From Pseudomonadota bacterium (GTDB lineage Bacteria; Pseudomonadota; Alphaproteobacteria; Rhizobiales; Rhizobiaceae): a stretch of DNA of 64,000 nucleotides. A model generated the notes under the pieces. The model saw only the letters and a program-made list of their open reading frames with translations, did no database searches and was not told the origin of the DNA. Made by a program: the position numbers and the translations under genes. Positions 27,249-36,770 of the stretch are shown one piece after another; the first letter of the stretch is position 1, and every line of letters starts with the position of its first letter. The stretch lies in the NCBI GenBank assembly GCA_023451735.1, contig JAEXYH010000092.1, forward strand, positions 34,241-98,240. Reading direction: 5' to 3'.

Positions 27249-28520
27249 TCAGGATTTTTCCCGTGCGGCTGCGCGCCAGCCGATGTCGCGGCGGCAGAAA
27301 CCATTCTCCCAGGTAATCCCTTCGACGAGCGAATAGGCGCCTGCCTGTGCCTCGCGGACGTCATGGCCTATGGCCGTGACGTTCAGCACGCGGCCGCCGG
27401 TCGCCACCAGCTGCCCGTCCTTCATCGCCGTGCCGGCATGAAAGATCTTCTCTCCTCGGCCGGTGGCGGGCAAAGCCGCGATCGGCGTGTTCTTGTCATA
27501 AGCGGCAGGATAACCCTTGGATGCCATGACGACGGTCAGGGCCACGTCGTCGCTCCACAGCGCCTCCACCTGGTCCAGTGTGCCGGTGGCGGCCGCATAG
27601 AGCAGTTCCAGAAGATCGCTCTTCAGCCGCATCATCAGCACCTGGCATTCCGGGTCGCCGAAGCGGACATTGTATTCGATCAGTTCCGGCCCCTTCTGGG
27701 TGATCATCAGACCGGCAAAAAAGACGCCGGTAAAGGGATGACCGCTTTCCGCCATGCCGCGAATCGTCGGCTCGATGATTTCCTTCATCGTCCGCTCGAC
27801 CATTTCCGGCGTCATGACGGGGGCAGGGGAATAGGCGCCCATGCCGCCAGTATTCGGTCCGGTATCGCCATCGCCTACACGCTTGTGGTCCTGAGCGGTG
27901 GCAAGTGCCAGCGCTGTCTTGCCGTCGGACAGGCAGAAGAAGCTTGCTTCCTCGCCGTCGAGATAGGCCTCGACCACCACCTCGGCACCGGCGGCTCCGA
28001 AAGCACCGTCGAAGCAGTCGTCTATGGCTCCAAGCGCTTCCTCGACAGTCATCGCCACGGTGACGCCTTTGCCGGCGGCAAGCCCATCCGCCTTGACGAC
28101 GATCGGGGCGCCCTGTTCGGTCACATAAGCCTTGGCTTCTGCACCATTGGTGAAGCGGCGATAGGCGCCGGTCGGGATATTGTAGCGGGCGCAGATATCC
28201 TTGGTGAAACCCTTGGAGCCTTCAAGTTGTGCTGCTGCCGCCGAAGGTCCGAAGACGACAATGTTCTTGTCGCGCAGCACGTCCGCAATACCGGCCACGA
28301 GCGGGCCTTCTGGGCCGACCACGACGAAGTCGATGCCGTTGGTCAGGCAGAATTCGGCAACCGCGCCGTGATCCTCTACGTTAAGAGAGACGATCTCGGC
28401 GCTCTCTGCGATACCGGGATTGCCGGGAGCGGCATAAAGAGCGGTCAATTTCGGAGACTGTGCAAGCTTCCACGCCAATGCATGTTCGCGGCCGCCTGAG
28501 CCGATCAGCAGAACCTTCAT
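27249..28520 (-). CDS. purD: Phosphoribosylamine--glycine ligase
   Basis: GAR synthetase, second step of de novo purine synthesis. 423 residues: N-terminal MKVLLIGSGGREHALAWKL, ATP-grasp core (FGPSAAAAQLEGSKGFTKD, PIVVKADGLAAGKGV), NTGGMGAYSPAPV and the C-terminal RFGDPECQVLMMRLKSDL. Full length. No riboswitch or purine-box is apparent upstream. Confidence 0.97.
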   Translation of the reverse strand: MKVLLIGSGGREHALAWKLAQSPKLTALYAAPGNPGIAESAEIVSLNVEDHGAVAEFCLTNGIDFVVVGPEGPLVAGIADVLRDKNIVVFGPSAAAAQLEGSKGFTKDICARYNIPTGAYRRFTNGAEAKAYVTEQGAPIVVKADGLAAGKGVTVAMTVEEALGAIDDCFDGAFGAAGAEVVVEAYLDGEEASFFCLSDGKTALALATAQDHKRVGDGDTGPNTGGMGAYSPAPVMTPEMVERTMKEIIEPTIRGMAESGHPFTGVFFAGLMITQKGPELIEYNVRFGDPECQVLMMRLKSDLLELLYAAATGTLDQVEALWSDDVALTVVMASKGYPAAYDKNTPIAALPATGRGEKIFHAGTAMKDGQLVATGGRVLNVTAIGHDVREAQAGAYSLVEGITWENGFCRRDIGWRAAAREKS

Positions 28521-28668
28521 AAACCGCCCTCATGGTTGTTTTCACTGGGGCGGTTAAGGCCCGTTGCCGCAAAGGTCAAGGCTTTCCGATGGAATGTGGG
28601 TGGAGCTTGCGGTTGGCGGCCGGCCCCGAAGGGGTCACGGGGTCGACGCAGCCGTGGTCGCAAGATCG

Positions 28669-28869
28669 CTAAACCCTGAAATGCTCGTATTGGCGCAATG
28701 CGAGCGTCGTTTTGAAAATCAACCGGTTTCGATAGGCAAGGAAAGGAATGGGTTCGTCTCGATATGCTGCGTCCTTGATCTTCTCGCTAAGATAAATAAT
28801 GGCGGCCTCAAGCTCTTCGGAGCCGACCGCCTCGTCGCTGGCCAACTGAGTGGCGATTCTTCTCGGCAT
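28669..28869 (-). CDS. Small hypothetical protein, 66 residues
   Basis: Charged, helical-looking protein (SEELEAAIIYLSEKIKDAAY, YRNRLIFKTTLALRQYEHF). I do not recognise a family. The start is supported by a perfect GGAGG six bases before ATG (complement of 28875-28879), which is better than most ribosome binding sites in the window. It stands alone, between divergent tex and the purD start region. Coding is likely; function unknown. Confidence 0.6.
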   Translation of the reverse strand: MPRRIATQLASDEAVGSEELEAAIIYLSEKIKDAAYRDEPIPFLAYRNRLIFKTTLALRQYEHFRV

Positions 28870-29094
28870 TCATACCTCCATGCGTGCCGCATCATGCGGC
28901 GTCCTAACTATAGGAGAGGCGGGGAATGCGAGAAGATGTCACGTCTTTATCCACTGATGGACGGTTATTAACCCGTCAACGCCGCTCCGGTTTGGCACAA
29001 TCGGTTCATCATCCTGTGAGCGGCGGGATCGGCGGTGTTGTCTTGCCGCAAAGTTTGATTATGGTCGCGCCTCCCGATTTTAACGAGGATTTCC

Positions 29095-31395
29095 ATGGCC
29101 GCCGACATCCAGAAACTTAGCCTTGCGATTGCTGCAGAGATCAATGCACGCCCGGATCAGGCCAAGGCCGCAATCGGCTTGCTGGACGAGGGTGCCACCG
29201 TTCCCTTCATTGCGCGCTATCGTAAGGAAGTGACCGGTGGTCTCGACGACACGCAGCTGCGCAATCTCGCGGAACGCCTCGTTTACCTGCGCGAACTGGA
29301 AGCCCGCCGCACCTCCATCGTCGACTCAATCAATACCCAGGGCAAGATGACAGATGAGCTGGCGGCAAAGCTTGCCGGTGCCGCCACCAAGGCCGAACTC
29401 GAAGATCTCTATCTTCCCTACAAGCCCAAGCGCCGTACTCGCGCCGAGATCGCTCGCGAACGCGGTCTCGGCCCGCTCGCCGAAGCGATCTGGGCTGACA
29501 GGGCCGCTGATCCGGCAAAGCTGGCTGAAGCCTATGTCCAGGGCGAAGTTGCCGACCTGAAGACCGCGCTCGATGGCGCCCGCGACATCGTTGCAGAAAC
29601 CATCTCCGAAAATGCCGATCTTCTCGGTCGTTTGCGGCAGCACATGCGCGATGGTGCCGTGCTGCGCGCCAAGGTCGTCGATGGAAAGCAGGATGCAGGC
29701 GCCAAGTTCGCCGACTATTTCGACCATACCGAACGCTGGGCGACCGTTCCCGGCCACCGCGCGCTCGCCATGTTGCGCGGCTGGAACGAGGAAATGCTGA
29801 CGCTGACGATCGATGTGGACGCGGACGACACGTCTCCGGTCAAGCCGGCGCAGCGCATCATCGCTGCAGCCTTTGAAATTCGCGGCTCGGGCAAGGGTGA
29901 CCTGTGGTTGATGGAAGCCGCCGGCTGGACATGGCGTGTGAAACTCTCCGTATCGCTGTCGCTCGATCTGATGCGGGAAATGCGTGAACGTTCCGAAGAA
30001 GATGCCATCCACGTCTTCGCCCGCAATCTGAAGGATCTGCTGCTGGCCGCCCCCGCCGGTTCCCGCGCCACGATGGGCCTCGATCCGGGCATTCGCACCG
30101 GAGTGAAGGTCGCGATCGTTGATGCGACCGGCAAGCTGATCGACACCTCGACCGTTTATCCCTTTCCGCCGAAAAACGACCTGCGTGGCACTCAGGCGGA
30201 GCTTGCCTCGCTGATCCGCAAGTACGATGTCGAGCTGATCGCCATCGGCAACGGCACCGGCAGCCGCGAGACGGAGAAGCTGGTGGCCGACATGCTGTCG
30301 TCTTTGCCCGGCCAGAAGCCGACCAAGGTCATCGTGTCGGAAGCCGGTGCATCGGTCTATTCCGCCTCCGAGGCCGCCGCTGCCGAATTCCCCGGGCTCG
30401 ACGTGTCGCTGCGTGGCGCTGTCTCCATCGCCCGTCGCCTGCAGGATCCACTGGCCGAACTCGTCAAGATCGAACCGAAGGCGATCGGCGTCGGCCAGTA
30501 CCAGCACGATGTCGATCAGGGCAAGCTTGCCCGGTCGCTGGATGCTGTCGTCGAAGACGCGGTGAATGCCGTCGGCGTCGATCTCAATATGGCCTCCGCG
30601 CCGCTTCTCTCCCGCGTATCGGGCCTCAGCAAGTCCATTGCCGAGGCGATTGTCGCCCACCGCGACGCCAATGGCGCTTTCGCCAGCCGCAAGGACCTGC
30701 TGAAGGTCGCGCGTCTGGGCAACCGCACTTTCGAACAGGCAGCCGGCTTCCTGCGCATTCCGAACGGCAAGGAGCCGCTCGATGCCTCTTCCGTCCACCC
30801 GGAAGCCTACGGCGTGGCGAAGAAGATCGTTGCCGCCTGTGGCCGTGACCTGCGCACCCTTATGGGCGACAGCGCCGCTCTGAAATCCGTCGATCCACGC
30901 CAGTTCATTGACGAGCAGTTCGGGTTGCCGACGGTGAAGGACATTATCGCCGAACTGGAAAAGCCCGGCCGCGACCCGCGCCCGAGCTTCAAGACCGCTA
31001 CATTTGCCGATGGCATCGACGAGATCACCGACCTGAAGCCCGGCATGCTTCTCGAAGGCACCGTTACCAACGTCGCCGCCTTTGGCGCCTTCGTCGATAT
31101 CGGCGTGCATCAGGACGGCCTCGTCCATGTCTCGCAACTGGCAGACAAGTTCGTCAAGGACCCGCATGAGGTGGTCAAGGCGGGTGATGTGGTGAAGGTC
31201 CGGGTGGTCGAGGTCGACGTCAAGCGCAAGCGAATCGGCTTGACAATGCGCAAGGATGGAGCCGATTCCGCCCCTCCGCCGCGTGGTCCGGGCAAAAATG
31301 AACGCCCTGCCAATCAAAAATTCATGAAGACTGAAAAGCCGTCTTCACAGGGCGCATTCGGTGCAGCGCTCGCAGAAGCTTTAAAAAAGCGCTGA
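29095..31395 (+). CDS. tex: RNA-binding transcription accessory protein Tex
   Basis: 766 residues with the Tex domain order: N-terminal helical domain (EGATVPFIARYRKEVTGG), YqgF/RNase H-like region (MGLDPGIRTGVKVAI), helix-hairpin-helix (FASRKDLLKVARLG) and a C-terminal S1 RNA-binding domain (GTVTNVAAFGAFVDIGVHQDG). GAGG lies upstream of ATG. A Lys/Ala-rich tail ends the protein. Followed by a very strong terminator. Confidence 0.97.
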   Translation: MAADIQKLSLAIAAEINARPDQAKAAIGLLDEGATVPFIARYRKEVTGGLDDTQLRNLAERLVYLRELEARRTSIVDSINTQGKMTDELAAKLAGAATKAELEDLYLPYKPKRRTRAEIARERGLGPLAEAIWADRAADPAKLAEAYVQGEVADLKTALDGARDIVAETISENADLLGRLRQHMRDGAVLRAKVVDGKQDAGAKFADYFDHTERWATVPGHRALAMLRGWNEEMLTLTIDVDADDTSPVKPAQRIIAAAFEIRGSGKGDLWLMEAAGWTWRVKLSVSLSLDLMREMRERSEEDAIHVFARNLKDLLLAAPAGSRATMGLDPGIRTGVKVAIVDATGKLIDTSTVYPFPPKNDLRGTQAELASLIRKYDVELIAIGNGTGSRETEKLVADMLSSLPGQKPTKVIVSEAGASVYSASEAAAAEFPGLDVSLRGAVSIARRLQDPLAELVKIEPKAIGVGQYQHDVDQGKLARSLDAVVEDAVNAVGVDLNMASAPLLSRVSGLSKSIAEAIVAHRDANGAFASRKDLLKVARLGNRTFEQAAGFLRIPNGKEPLDASSVHPEAYGVAKKIVAACGRDLRTLMGDSAALKSVDPRQFIDEQFGLPTVKDIIAELEKPGRDPRPSFKTATFADGIDEITDLKPGMLLEGTVTNVAAFGAFVDIGVHQDGLVHVSQLADKFVKDPHEVVKAGDVVKVRVVEVDVKRKRIGLTMRKDGADSAPPPRGPGKNERPANQKFMKTEKPSSQGAFGAALAEALKKR

Positions 31396-31431
31396 ATCCT
31401 CCGGGCCTCATTCTATTTGCTACCCTGAGCT

Positions 31432-31469
31432 GCACGCCGTCAAACATCCCGTTTGACGGCGTGCTTTTT
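31432..31469 (+). terminator. Intrinsic terminator of tex
   Basis: Perfect 14-base stem GCACGCCGTCAAAC/GTTTGACGGCGTGC with a five-base loop and TTTTT, 37 bases after the stop. Confidence 0.95.
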
Positions 31470-31567
31470 CATGTCATTTTCACGGCCGGAATGTGCTTGC
31501 AGTTCGACGAATAGGCGATAGATTTCGAAAGATAGTAAGGTAACCTTAGTATTCAGGAGGTGGGTCT

Positions 31568-32824
31568 GTGAACTCGTCCCTTCACGATCTTCTTAGCAAA
31601 ATCATCAAGATAGGCACTTTGACTGTTCGCGGAACAGGCGGCGAGCAGCGATATGGTGGAGGAGAGGGGCGCTCGGTTGCAATCCGCTTCACCGAAGAGG
31701 CGGCGGAAAAGGCGCTTCTGCGTGACCCACAACTGCAACTTGGCGAACTCTATATGGATGGCCGCCTTCTCGTTGAAGAGGGTGACATTTATGAGTTCCT
31801 CGCGTTGATCAAGGACAACACCCTGTCGGAAGGCCTAACCTTCGGCATGGTTGTCCGTGGCATCGGCCGGATGATCGAAGCACAATTCCGCCACCGCGTT
31901 CCGATCAACCACAATCGCAAGAACGTCTCGCATCACTACGATCTCGACGAGAAGCTTTTTTCGCTCTTCCTCGATGAGGACTGGCAATATTCCTGCGCCT
32001 ACTTCAATCCGCCCGGCATTTCGCTGGACGAGGCGCAGATCGCCAAGAAGCGCCATATCGTTGCAAAGCTCCTGGCGGAGCCAGGCCAGAAGGCGCTGGA
32101 AATCGGCTCAGGCTGGGGCGGTATGGCGATGTATCTGTCGGAATCTTCCGGCGTCGATGTCACCGGCATAACGCTGTCGACCGAGCAGCTGAAGATTTCC
32201 CGCGAGCGCGCCGCCAGGCGAGGTCTGGCCAACAGCGTTCGCTTCGAACTGCAGGATTACTATTATCTGCCGCCGACAAAAAGCTATGACCGCATTGTCT
32301 CCGTCGGCATGTTCGAACATGTCGGCCGGCTGAACTACAGAAAATTCTTCGGCAAGGTGAACGACGTGCTCGCGGATGACGGCGTCATGGTGCTGCATTC
32401 GATCGGCCAGCCCTATCCGGCGATCTACAACAATCCGTGGATCGAAAAGTATATTTTCCCGGGCGGCTATATTCCGTCGCTGGCTGAAGTTCTGCCGGCG
32501 ATCGAAAAGGCGGGTCTTCTCGTCTCTGATGTCGAAATCCTGCCGATGCATTATGCCTATACGCTGCGCCATTGGCGCGAACGCTTCATGGCCAACAAGG
32601 ATAAGGCGACAGCGCTTTATGATGAGCGTTTCGTCCGCATGTGGGAATTCTATCTCGCGGCCTCCGAAATGGCCTTCACCCACGAAGCCTTCCACATCTT
32701 CCAGATCCAGATCGTCAAGAAGCGCCAGGCCGTGCCTGATACGCGCGACTATATCTACGAGAAGGAGGCCGAGTTGCGAGCCTTCGAGCAGAGCCGGTTG
32801 CCGCTGGACAAGATTGCGGTGTGA
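31568..32824 (+). CDS. cfa: Cyclopropane-fatty-acyl-phospholipid synthase
   Basis: 418 residues. Transfers a methylene from S-adenosylmethionine across cis double bonds of membrane phospholipid acyl chains. SAM motif ALEIGSGWGGMAMYL and the family blocks SHHYDLDEKLFSLFL, YSCAYFNPPG, EHVGRLNYRKFF and YIFPGGYIPSL are all present. GTG start with AGGAGG at 31555, seven bases upstream. Often stress- or stationary-phase regulated in related bacteria; nothing here shows this directly. Confidence 0.96.
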   Translation: MNSSLHDLLSKIIKIGTLTVRGTGGEQRYGGGEGRSVAIRFTEEAAEKALLRDPQLQLGELYMDGRLLVEEGDIYEFLALIKDNTLSEGLTFGMVVRGIGRMIEAQFRHRVPINHNRKNVSHHYDLDEKLFSLFLDEDWQYSCAYFNPPGISLDEAQIAKKRHIVAKLLAEPGQKALEIGSGWGGMAMYLSESSGVDVTGITLSTEQLKISRERAARRGLANSVRFELQDYYYLPPTKSYDRIVSVGMFEHVGRLNYRKFFGKVNDVLADDGVMVLHSIGQPYPAIYNNPWIEKYIFPGGYIPSLAEVLPAIEKAGLLVSDVEILPMHYAYTLRHWRERFMANKDKATALYDERFVRMWEFYLAASEMAFTHEAFHIFQIQIVKKRQAVPDTRDYIYEKEAELRAFEQSRLPLDKIAV

Positions 32825-32841
32825 TGAGCACTCTTGCTTGG

Positions 32842-33010
32842 GGCAAAAAAACCTCCGAACCCTCCCCAAAGGGGGAGGGCTTAACCCAGCTGATCCCTCC
32901 TGTGAGAAATTGGCAAGAGGCCGCCACGGGTATTCTCCCACCTTGTGGGGGAGATGGCCGGCAGGCCAGAGGGGGACTTTCAGACAATGATCCTTCCGTC
33001 TTCTTGACCA
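32842..33010. repeat. GC-rich intergenic palindromic mosaic repeat (copy 1)
   Basis: Intergenic between cfa and ubiA. Contains CCTCCCCAAAGGGGGAGG (an inverted repeat) and then TCTCCCACCTTGTGGGGGAGA followed by TGGCCGGCAGGCCAGAGGGG. The second half closely matches the element at 46.0 kb. No T-run follows, so it is not a standard terminator. Confidence 0.75.
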
Positions 33011-33040
33011 CCCCAAATCCCCGGCGCTAGAACCTCGGCC

Positions 33041-33994
33041 ATGATGAGAAACGCTCCCGATCTTGGCGCCCGCGTGGCCGATGCTCCTTCCGACAATTTT
33101 GTCTATCGCGTTCTGCCGCGATCGCTGTGGGGCTATGCCCAGCTTGCCCGCTGGGACCGTCCGATCGGTTGGCAGCTGCTGATGTGGCCATGCTTCTGGT
33201 CTGTTGCGTTAGCCGCCGATGCGGCTCCCGATGACCTGGAACCGTCCTTCGGCACGGTCATCTTCTATTTGTTTCTGATGTTCGTTGGTTCGGTCGCCAT
33301 GCGCGGTGCCGGCTGCACCTATAACGATCTCGTCGACCACGACATCGACATGGAAGTGGCACGCACCCGCTCACGGCCGCTTCCTTCGGGCCGCGTGTCC
33401 CGTTTCGGCGCGAAGGTGTTCATCGCCCTGCAGGCGCTGCTCGGCCTGCTTGTCCTGATTCAATTCAACGGCTTTTCCATCGTGCTCGGTATCGCCTCGC
33501 TTGCCGTCGTCGCCATTTATCCCTTTGCGAAGCGCTTCACCGACTGGCCACAGTTTTTCCTGGGTCTGGCCTTTTCCTGGGGCGCGCTGATGGGCTGGGC
33601 GGCAATTTTCGGATCGCTCTCCTGGACGCCGGTCTTTCTCTATATCGGTGCCGTTGCCTGGACGATCGGTTACGACACGATCTACGCCTATCAGGATATC
33701 GAGGATGACGAGCTGATCGGTGTTCGCTCCACCGCACGCCTGTTCGGCGACAATGCCAAGCCTTGCCTTGTCGGTCTTTACGGCGTGACGGTGCTGTTTT
33801 TGGCTTTATCCTTCATCGCAGCCGGTGCCGGTTTCTTCGCCTTTGTCGGGCTGGTCACCATGACCGTCATGCTGGGCTGGCAGATCCTCATCCTGGATAT
33901 CCGCAACCCCGCCCAGTGCCGGGATCTGTTTCTCTCCAACAATCGCGTCGGCGCCATCCTCTTTGCAGGTCTCATTCTCTCGCTCATTTTCTGA
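33041..33994 (+). CDS. ubiA: 4-hydroxybenzoate octaprenyltransferase
   Basis: Membrane prenyltransferase of ubiquinone synthesis, joining 4-hydroxybenzoate to the long prenyl chain made by the ispB product. 317 residues, about eight membrane helices. First diphosphate-binding block is NDLVDHDIDMEVARTRSRPL, second is YDTIYAYQDIEDDELIG. WDRPIGWQLLMWPCFWS is typical. ATG 33044 is an equally possible start. A terminator follows. Confidence 0.96.
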   Translation: MMRNAPDLGARVADAPSDNFVYRVLPRSLWGYAQLARWDRPIGWQLLMWPCFWSVALAADAAPDDLEPSFGTVIFYLFLMFVGSVAMRGAGCTYNDLVDHDIDMEVARTRSRPLPSGRVSRFGAKVFIALQALLGLLVLIQFNGFSIVLGIASLAVVAIYPFAKRFTDWPQFFLGLAFSWGALMGWAAIFGSLSWTPVFLYIGAVAWTIGYDTIYAYQDIEDDELIGVRSTARLFGDNAKPCLVGLYGVTVLFLALSFIAAGAGFFAFVGLVTMTVMLGWQILILDIRNPAQCRDLFLSNNRVGAILFAGLILSLIF

Positions 33995-34018
33995 CGAAAC
34001 GAGGCTCTGGAACGAAAG

Positions 34019-34047
34019 AAGCCCGGCTTGATAAAGCCGGGCTTTTC
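34019..34047 (+). terminator. Intrinsic terminator of ubiA
   Basis: Ten-base stem AAGCCCGGCT/AGCCGGGCTT with a short loop and TTTTC. Between convergent ubiA and DUF6101 genes; can act on both strands. Confidence 0.88.
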
Positions 34048-34076
34048 GCTGCGCCGTGCAGGTTTAGGGGACGGTC

Positions 34077-34643
34077 CTACCGGCGCGCGATAATTTCCCG
34101 GCCTTCGATCTTCATCGCGACGCCGAGTGTCCCGGTCGTGCGGCGAACGAGGAAACGGGGACGCCTTGCGGCGAAATAGGAGTGACGTCGACGCTGCTTG
34201 GTGCCGTGGTCGCGCACATCGCCGATATGGTTTTCCAGCGGACGGGCAACGCCATCGGCCTCGACCATCAGCATCGGAATGCGGAACGCTTCCGACCAGC
34301 TGCGCCAGTCGGCAGCGATGTCACAAAGATCATGGGCGACGAGAAGCGGGATGCAGAGATCCGGATCGTCATGATGGAGTTCGAGCGTGACGGTGACTTC
34401 GCCGTCGCCATGGTCGATCGCGCGGGCGGCAACACCTTTGAAGGCGCGTGCCGGCAGGGCAAACGACAGTGGCAGGCCGCTACCCGGAAGAATCTTGCGC
34501 AGCACGGCGCCGCGCTCGTCGATGGTGATCGTGACATTTCCTGAGGTCTCGCGCAGCGCATAGGTAATCTGCTGCGGAAAACGAGACGGATCGAGCCTCA
34601 ATGTCGACCCTGCCCATTCGGGCTTCAGAACGGTTTTGCTCAT
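34077..34643 (-). CDS. DUF6101 family protein
   Basis: 188 residues, mostly beta-rich by eye, with LHHDDPDLCIPLLVAHDL, WRSWSEAFRIPMLMVEADG and a strongly basic C-terminal region (KQRRRHSYFAARRPRFLVRR). Matches the alphaproteobacterial family I know as DUF6101; function unknown. Stands alone, facing ubiA. Confidence 0.75.
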   Translation of the reverse strand: MSKTVLKPEWAGSTLRLDPSRFPQQITYALRETSGNVTITIDERGAVLRKILPGSGLPLSFALPARAFKGVAARAIDHGDGEVTVTLELHHDDPDLCIPLLVAHDLCDIAADWRSWSEAFRIPMLMVEADGVARPLENHIGDVRDHGTKQRRRHSYFAARRPRFLVRRTTGTLGVAMKIEGREIIARR

Positions 34644-34945
34644 CGCTTAATGCTACCCTTGTTTTACCTGAGAGCCGTTTCCGGTTTCCCATCGGGACTT
34701 TTGTCCTCTGATGGGCTCACAATAGGCGCGGGGCTTGCGAGAACTGCTTAAAAATCGCGGTTAAGGAAAGTTTGCCTTGGTGGATGGTTACCGAATCCCG
34801 CAACTATCGCGGTTTCTGAAGGGTGAACACGGGTCTGTGCATTGAAGTCGTATCGCTGCGGGACACGACATCACGGACGTGGTTTTGAGCCTGTGGAAAA
34901 CCCGGCAGATTGCCGATGCCGTAGGATGAAAGCCGGTCGGCAAGA
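34644..34945. other. Gene-free stretch upstream of DUF6101
   Basis: About 300 bases upstream of the minus-strand DUF6101 gene and downstream of the ModE-like gene. It should contain the DUF6101 promoter. I see no coding frame, repeat or clear terminator. Confidence 0.5.
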
Positions 34946-35326
34946 TCAGCTGTCGTCTTTTTTGTTGAGCGGCATGAAGGCTGTGTCGATATTCGACGAG
35001 AGCCACTGCAGATCGGCATCTGCAGCCTCGAGCATGGCGGCTTCCATCCGCCGATAGCGGGTGAGAAGCTGTTGACCGAACTCGGTCAGGCCGGCTCCGC
35101 CGCCGCTTTTGCCACCGTGGCGGGTAAAGATCGAAGGTTCGCGGAACATCCGGTTAATCTCGTCCGCAAGCAGCCATGCGCGGCGGTAGGACATGCCGAT
35201 CGACGCACCCGCAGCCCGGATCGAGCCGTGTTCTGCGATCAGCTCCAGCAGTTGAGCCTTTCCGGGACCAAGCCTGACGCCGATGTCGAAATCGATGCGG
35301 ATCGTGGTTTTCCGGATATGTCTCAT
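34946..35326 (-). CDS. ModE-type winged-helix regulator, DNA-binding domain only
   Basis: 126 residues, the N-terminal LysR-like winged helix of ModE: LGPGKAQLLELIAEHGSI, IRAAGASIGMSYRRAWLL, and the GGKSGGGAGLTEFGQQLL wing. There is no molybdate-binding TOBE domain, so any metal sensing would differ from full-length ModE. ATG overlaps the flavoprotein stop (ATGA), so it is translationally coupled as the last gene of the Sua5-flavoprotein-ModE operon. The overlapping longer frame is rejected. Confidence 0.88.
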   Translation of the reverse strand: MRHIRKTTIRIDFDIGVRLGPGKAQLLELIAEHGSIRAAGASIGMSYRRAWLLADEINRMFREPSIFTRHGGKSGGGAGLTEFGQQLLTRYRRMEAAMLEAADADLQWLSSNIDTAFMPLNKKDDS

Positions 35327-36768
35327 GGGACGAAGATGACCTTGCCCGGGTTCATGATGCCGGCAGGATCGAAGGATTTCTTGATCCGGATCATAAGTTC
35401 CATCTCGATCGGCGAGCGGATATGTGCGAGCTCGTCCCGCTTCAACTGACCGATGCCATGCTCCGCCGAAATCGAGCCGCCTGCAGCAAGGACGATGGCA
35501 TGGACGATCGCGTTGATCTCGCGCCAGCGGTCGAGAAAGGCTTGCTTGTCGGCTCCGACAGGCTGGGAGATGTTGTAGTGGATATTGCCGTCGCCCATAT
35601 GGCCGAAGGCGCAGACGCGCGCGCCGGGCATCGCGGCCAGAACCGCCTTTTCGGCTTCGGCCATGAATTGCGGGATCTTCGATACCGGCACAGACACGTC
35701 GTGCTTGATTGACCCGCCTTCCGGCTTCTGTGCCCCCGACATGCTTTCGCGCATGGTCCAGAGCGCTTTCTGCTGGGCGACAGACGAGGCGATCACCGCA
35801 TCGCGGACGAGACCTGCCTCGAACCCTTGCTCCAGCAGCGCATGCACCATCACCTCGGCGGTCTGGGCCGAGTCCGAGGTTGAGATGTCGATCAGCACAT
35901 ACCACGGATGTGGCTCGGACAGAGGATCGCGCACGCCCTCGATATGCCGCGAGGTGAATTCGATGCCGATCCGCGGCATCAGCTCGAACCCGGTCAGCGC
36001 GGATCCGCAAAGTGTTGACGCCCTCTCGAACAGGGCTAGCGCATCTTCGGTTGAGCCGACGCCGGCAAGCGCCACCTGATGACCGACCGGGCGGGGAAAG
36101 AGCTTGAGCACCGCACCGGTGATGATGCCGAGCGTACCTTCCGCGCCGATGAAGAGATCGCGCAGGTCGTAGCCGGTATTGTCCTTCTTCAACCGCCGCA
36201 TCCCGTCCCAGATCTCGCCGGTCGGCAAAACCACTTCGAGCCCGAGGCAGAGCTGGCGCATGTTGCCATAGGCAAGCACCGCCGTGCCGCCGGCATTGGT
36301 CGAAAGGTTGCCGCCGATCCGGCAGGAACCTTCCGACCCGAGCGACAGCGGGAACAGGCGGTTGACCTCTTCCGCTGCCTTTTGCACGTCGGCAAGGATC
36401 GCGCCGCCGTCTGCCACAAGCACATTCGCCACCGGATCGACGTCACGGATACGATTCATCCGGGCAAGCGAGACGATGATGTCGCTTCCTCCGGCGCGCG
36501 GCGTCTGTCCGCCGACAAGTCCGGTATTGCCGGTCTGCGGAACAACGGCGGTGCCCGTTTCGCTGGCGAGTTTCAGGATCGCCGAGACTTCCTGCGTCGA
36601 TGCAGGCTTTAACAGCAACGGCGAAGAACCTTTGTAGAGGCCGCGATCTTCCACCAGATGCGGGGCAAGGCCTGCCGCATCCCGGATTACATTGGCGTCT
36701 CCTACGATGGAGGTAAAACGGTCGAGCAGTTCGGGAGCCATCTCGAAACTCGCTTTTGCACTATCCAT
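35323..36768 (-). CDS. FAD-linked oxidase, D-2-hydroxyglutarate/D-lactate dehydrogenase-like
   Basis: 481 residues. FAD_binding_4 domain with the PP-loop VVPQTGNTGLVGGQTPR, and a C-terminal FAD-oxidase domain with the metal-binding pattern CAFGHMGDGNIHYN and SAEHGIGQLKRDEL. The layout resembles D-2-hydroxyglutarate dehydrogenases or glycolate oxidase GlcD. No GlcE/GlcF partners are adjacent. I chose ATG 36768 (GGAG eight bases upstream); TTG 36774 would overlap the Sua5 stop. Confidence 0.88.
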   Translation of the reverse strand: MDSAKASFEMAPELLDRFTSIVGDANVIRDAAGLAPHLVEDRGLYKGSSPLLLKPASTQEVSAILKLASETGTAVVPQTGNTGLVGGQTPRAGGSDIIVSLARMNRIRDVDPVANVLVADGGAILADVQKAAEEVNRLFPLSLGSEGSCRIGGNLSTNAGGTAVLAYGNMRQLCLGLEVVLPTGEIWDGMRRLKKDNTGYDLRDLFIGAEGTLGIITGAVLKLFPRPVGHQVALAGVGSTEDALALFERASTLCGSALTGFELMPRIGIEFTSRHIEGVRDPLSEPHPWYVLIDISTSDSAQTAEVMVHALLEQGFEAGLVRDAVIASSVAQQKALWTMRESMSGAQKPEGGSIKHDVSVPVSKIPQFMAEAEKAVLAAMPGARVCAFGHMGDGNIHYNISQPVGADKQAFLDRWREINAIVHAIVLAAGGSISAEHGIGQLKRDELAHIRSPIEMELMIRIKKSFDPAGIMNPGKVIFVP

Positions 36769-36770
36769 CT

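Noticed and set aside
29326..31317. 663-codon minus-strand open frame opposite tex
   Set aside because: Pure shadow of tex, which has all family domains; the antisense product is His/Arg/Gly-rich and unlike known proteins.
32858..32883. Hairpin after cfa as an intrinsic terminator
   Set aside because: CCTCCCC/GGGGAGG can pair but no T-run follows, and the stretch belongs to the intergenic repeat.
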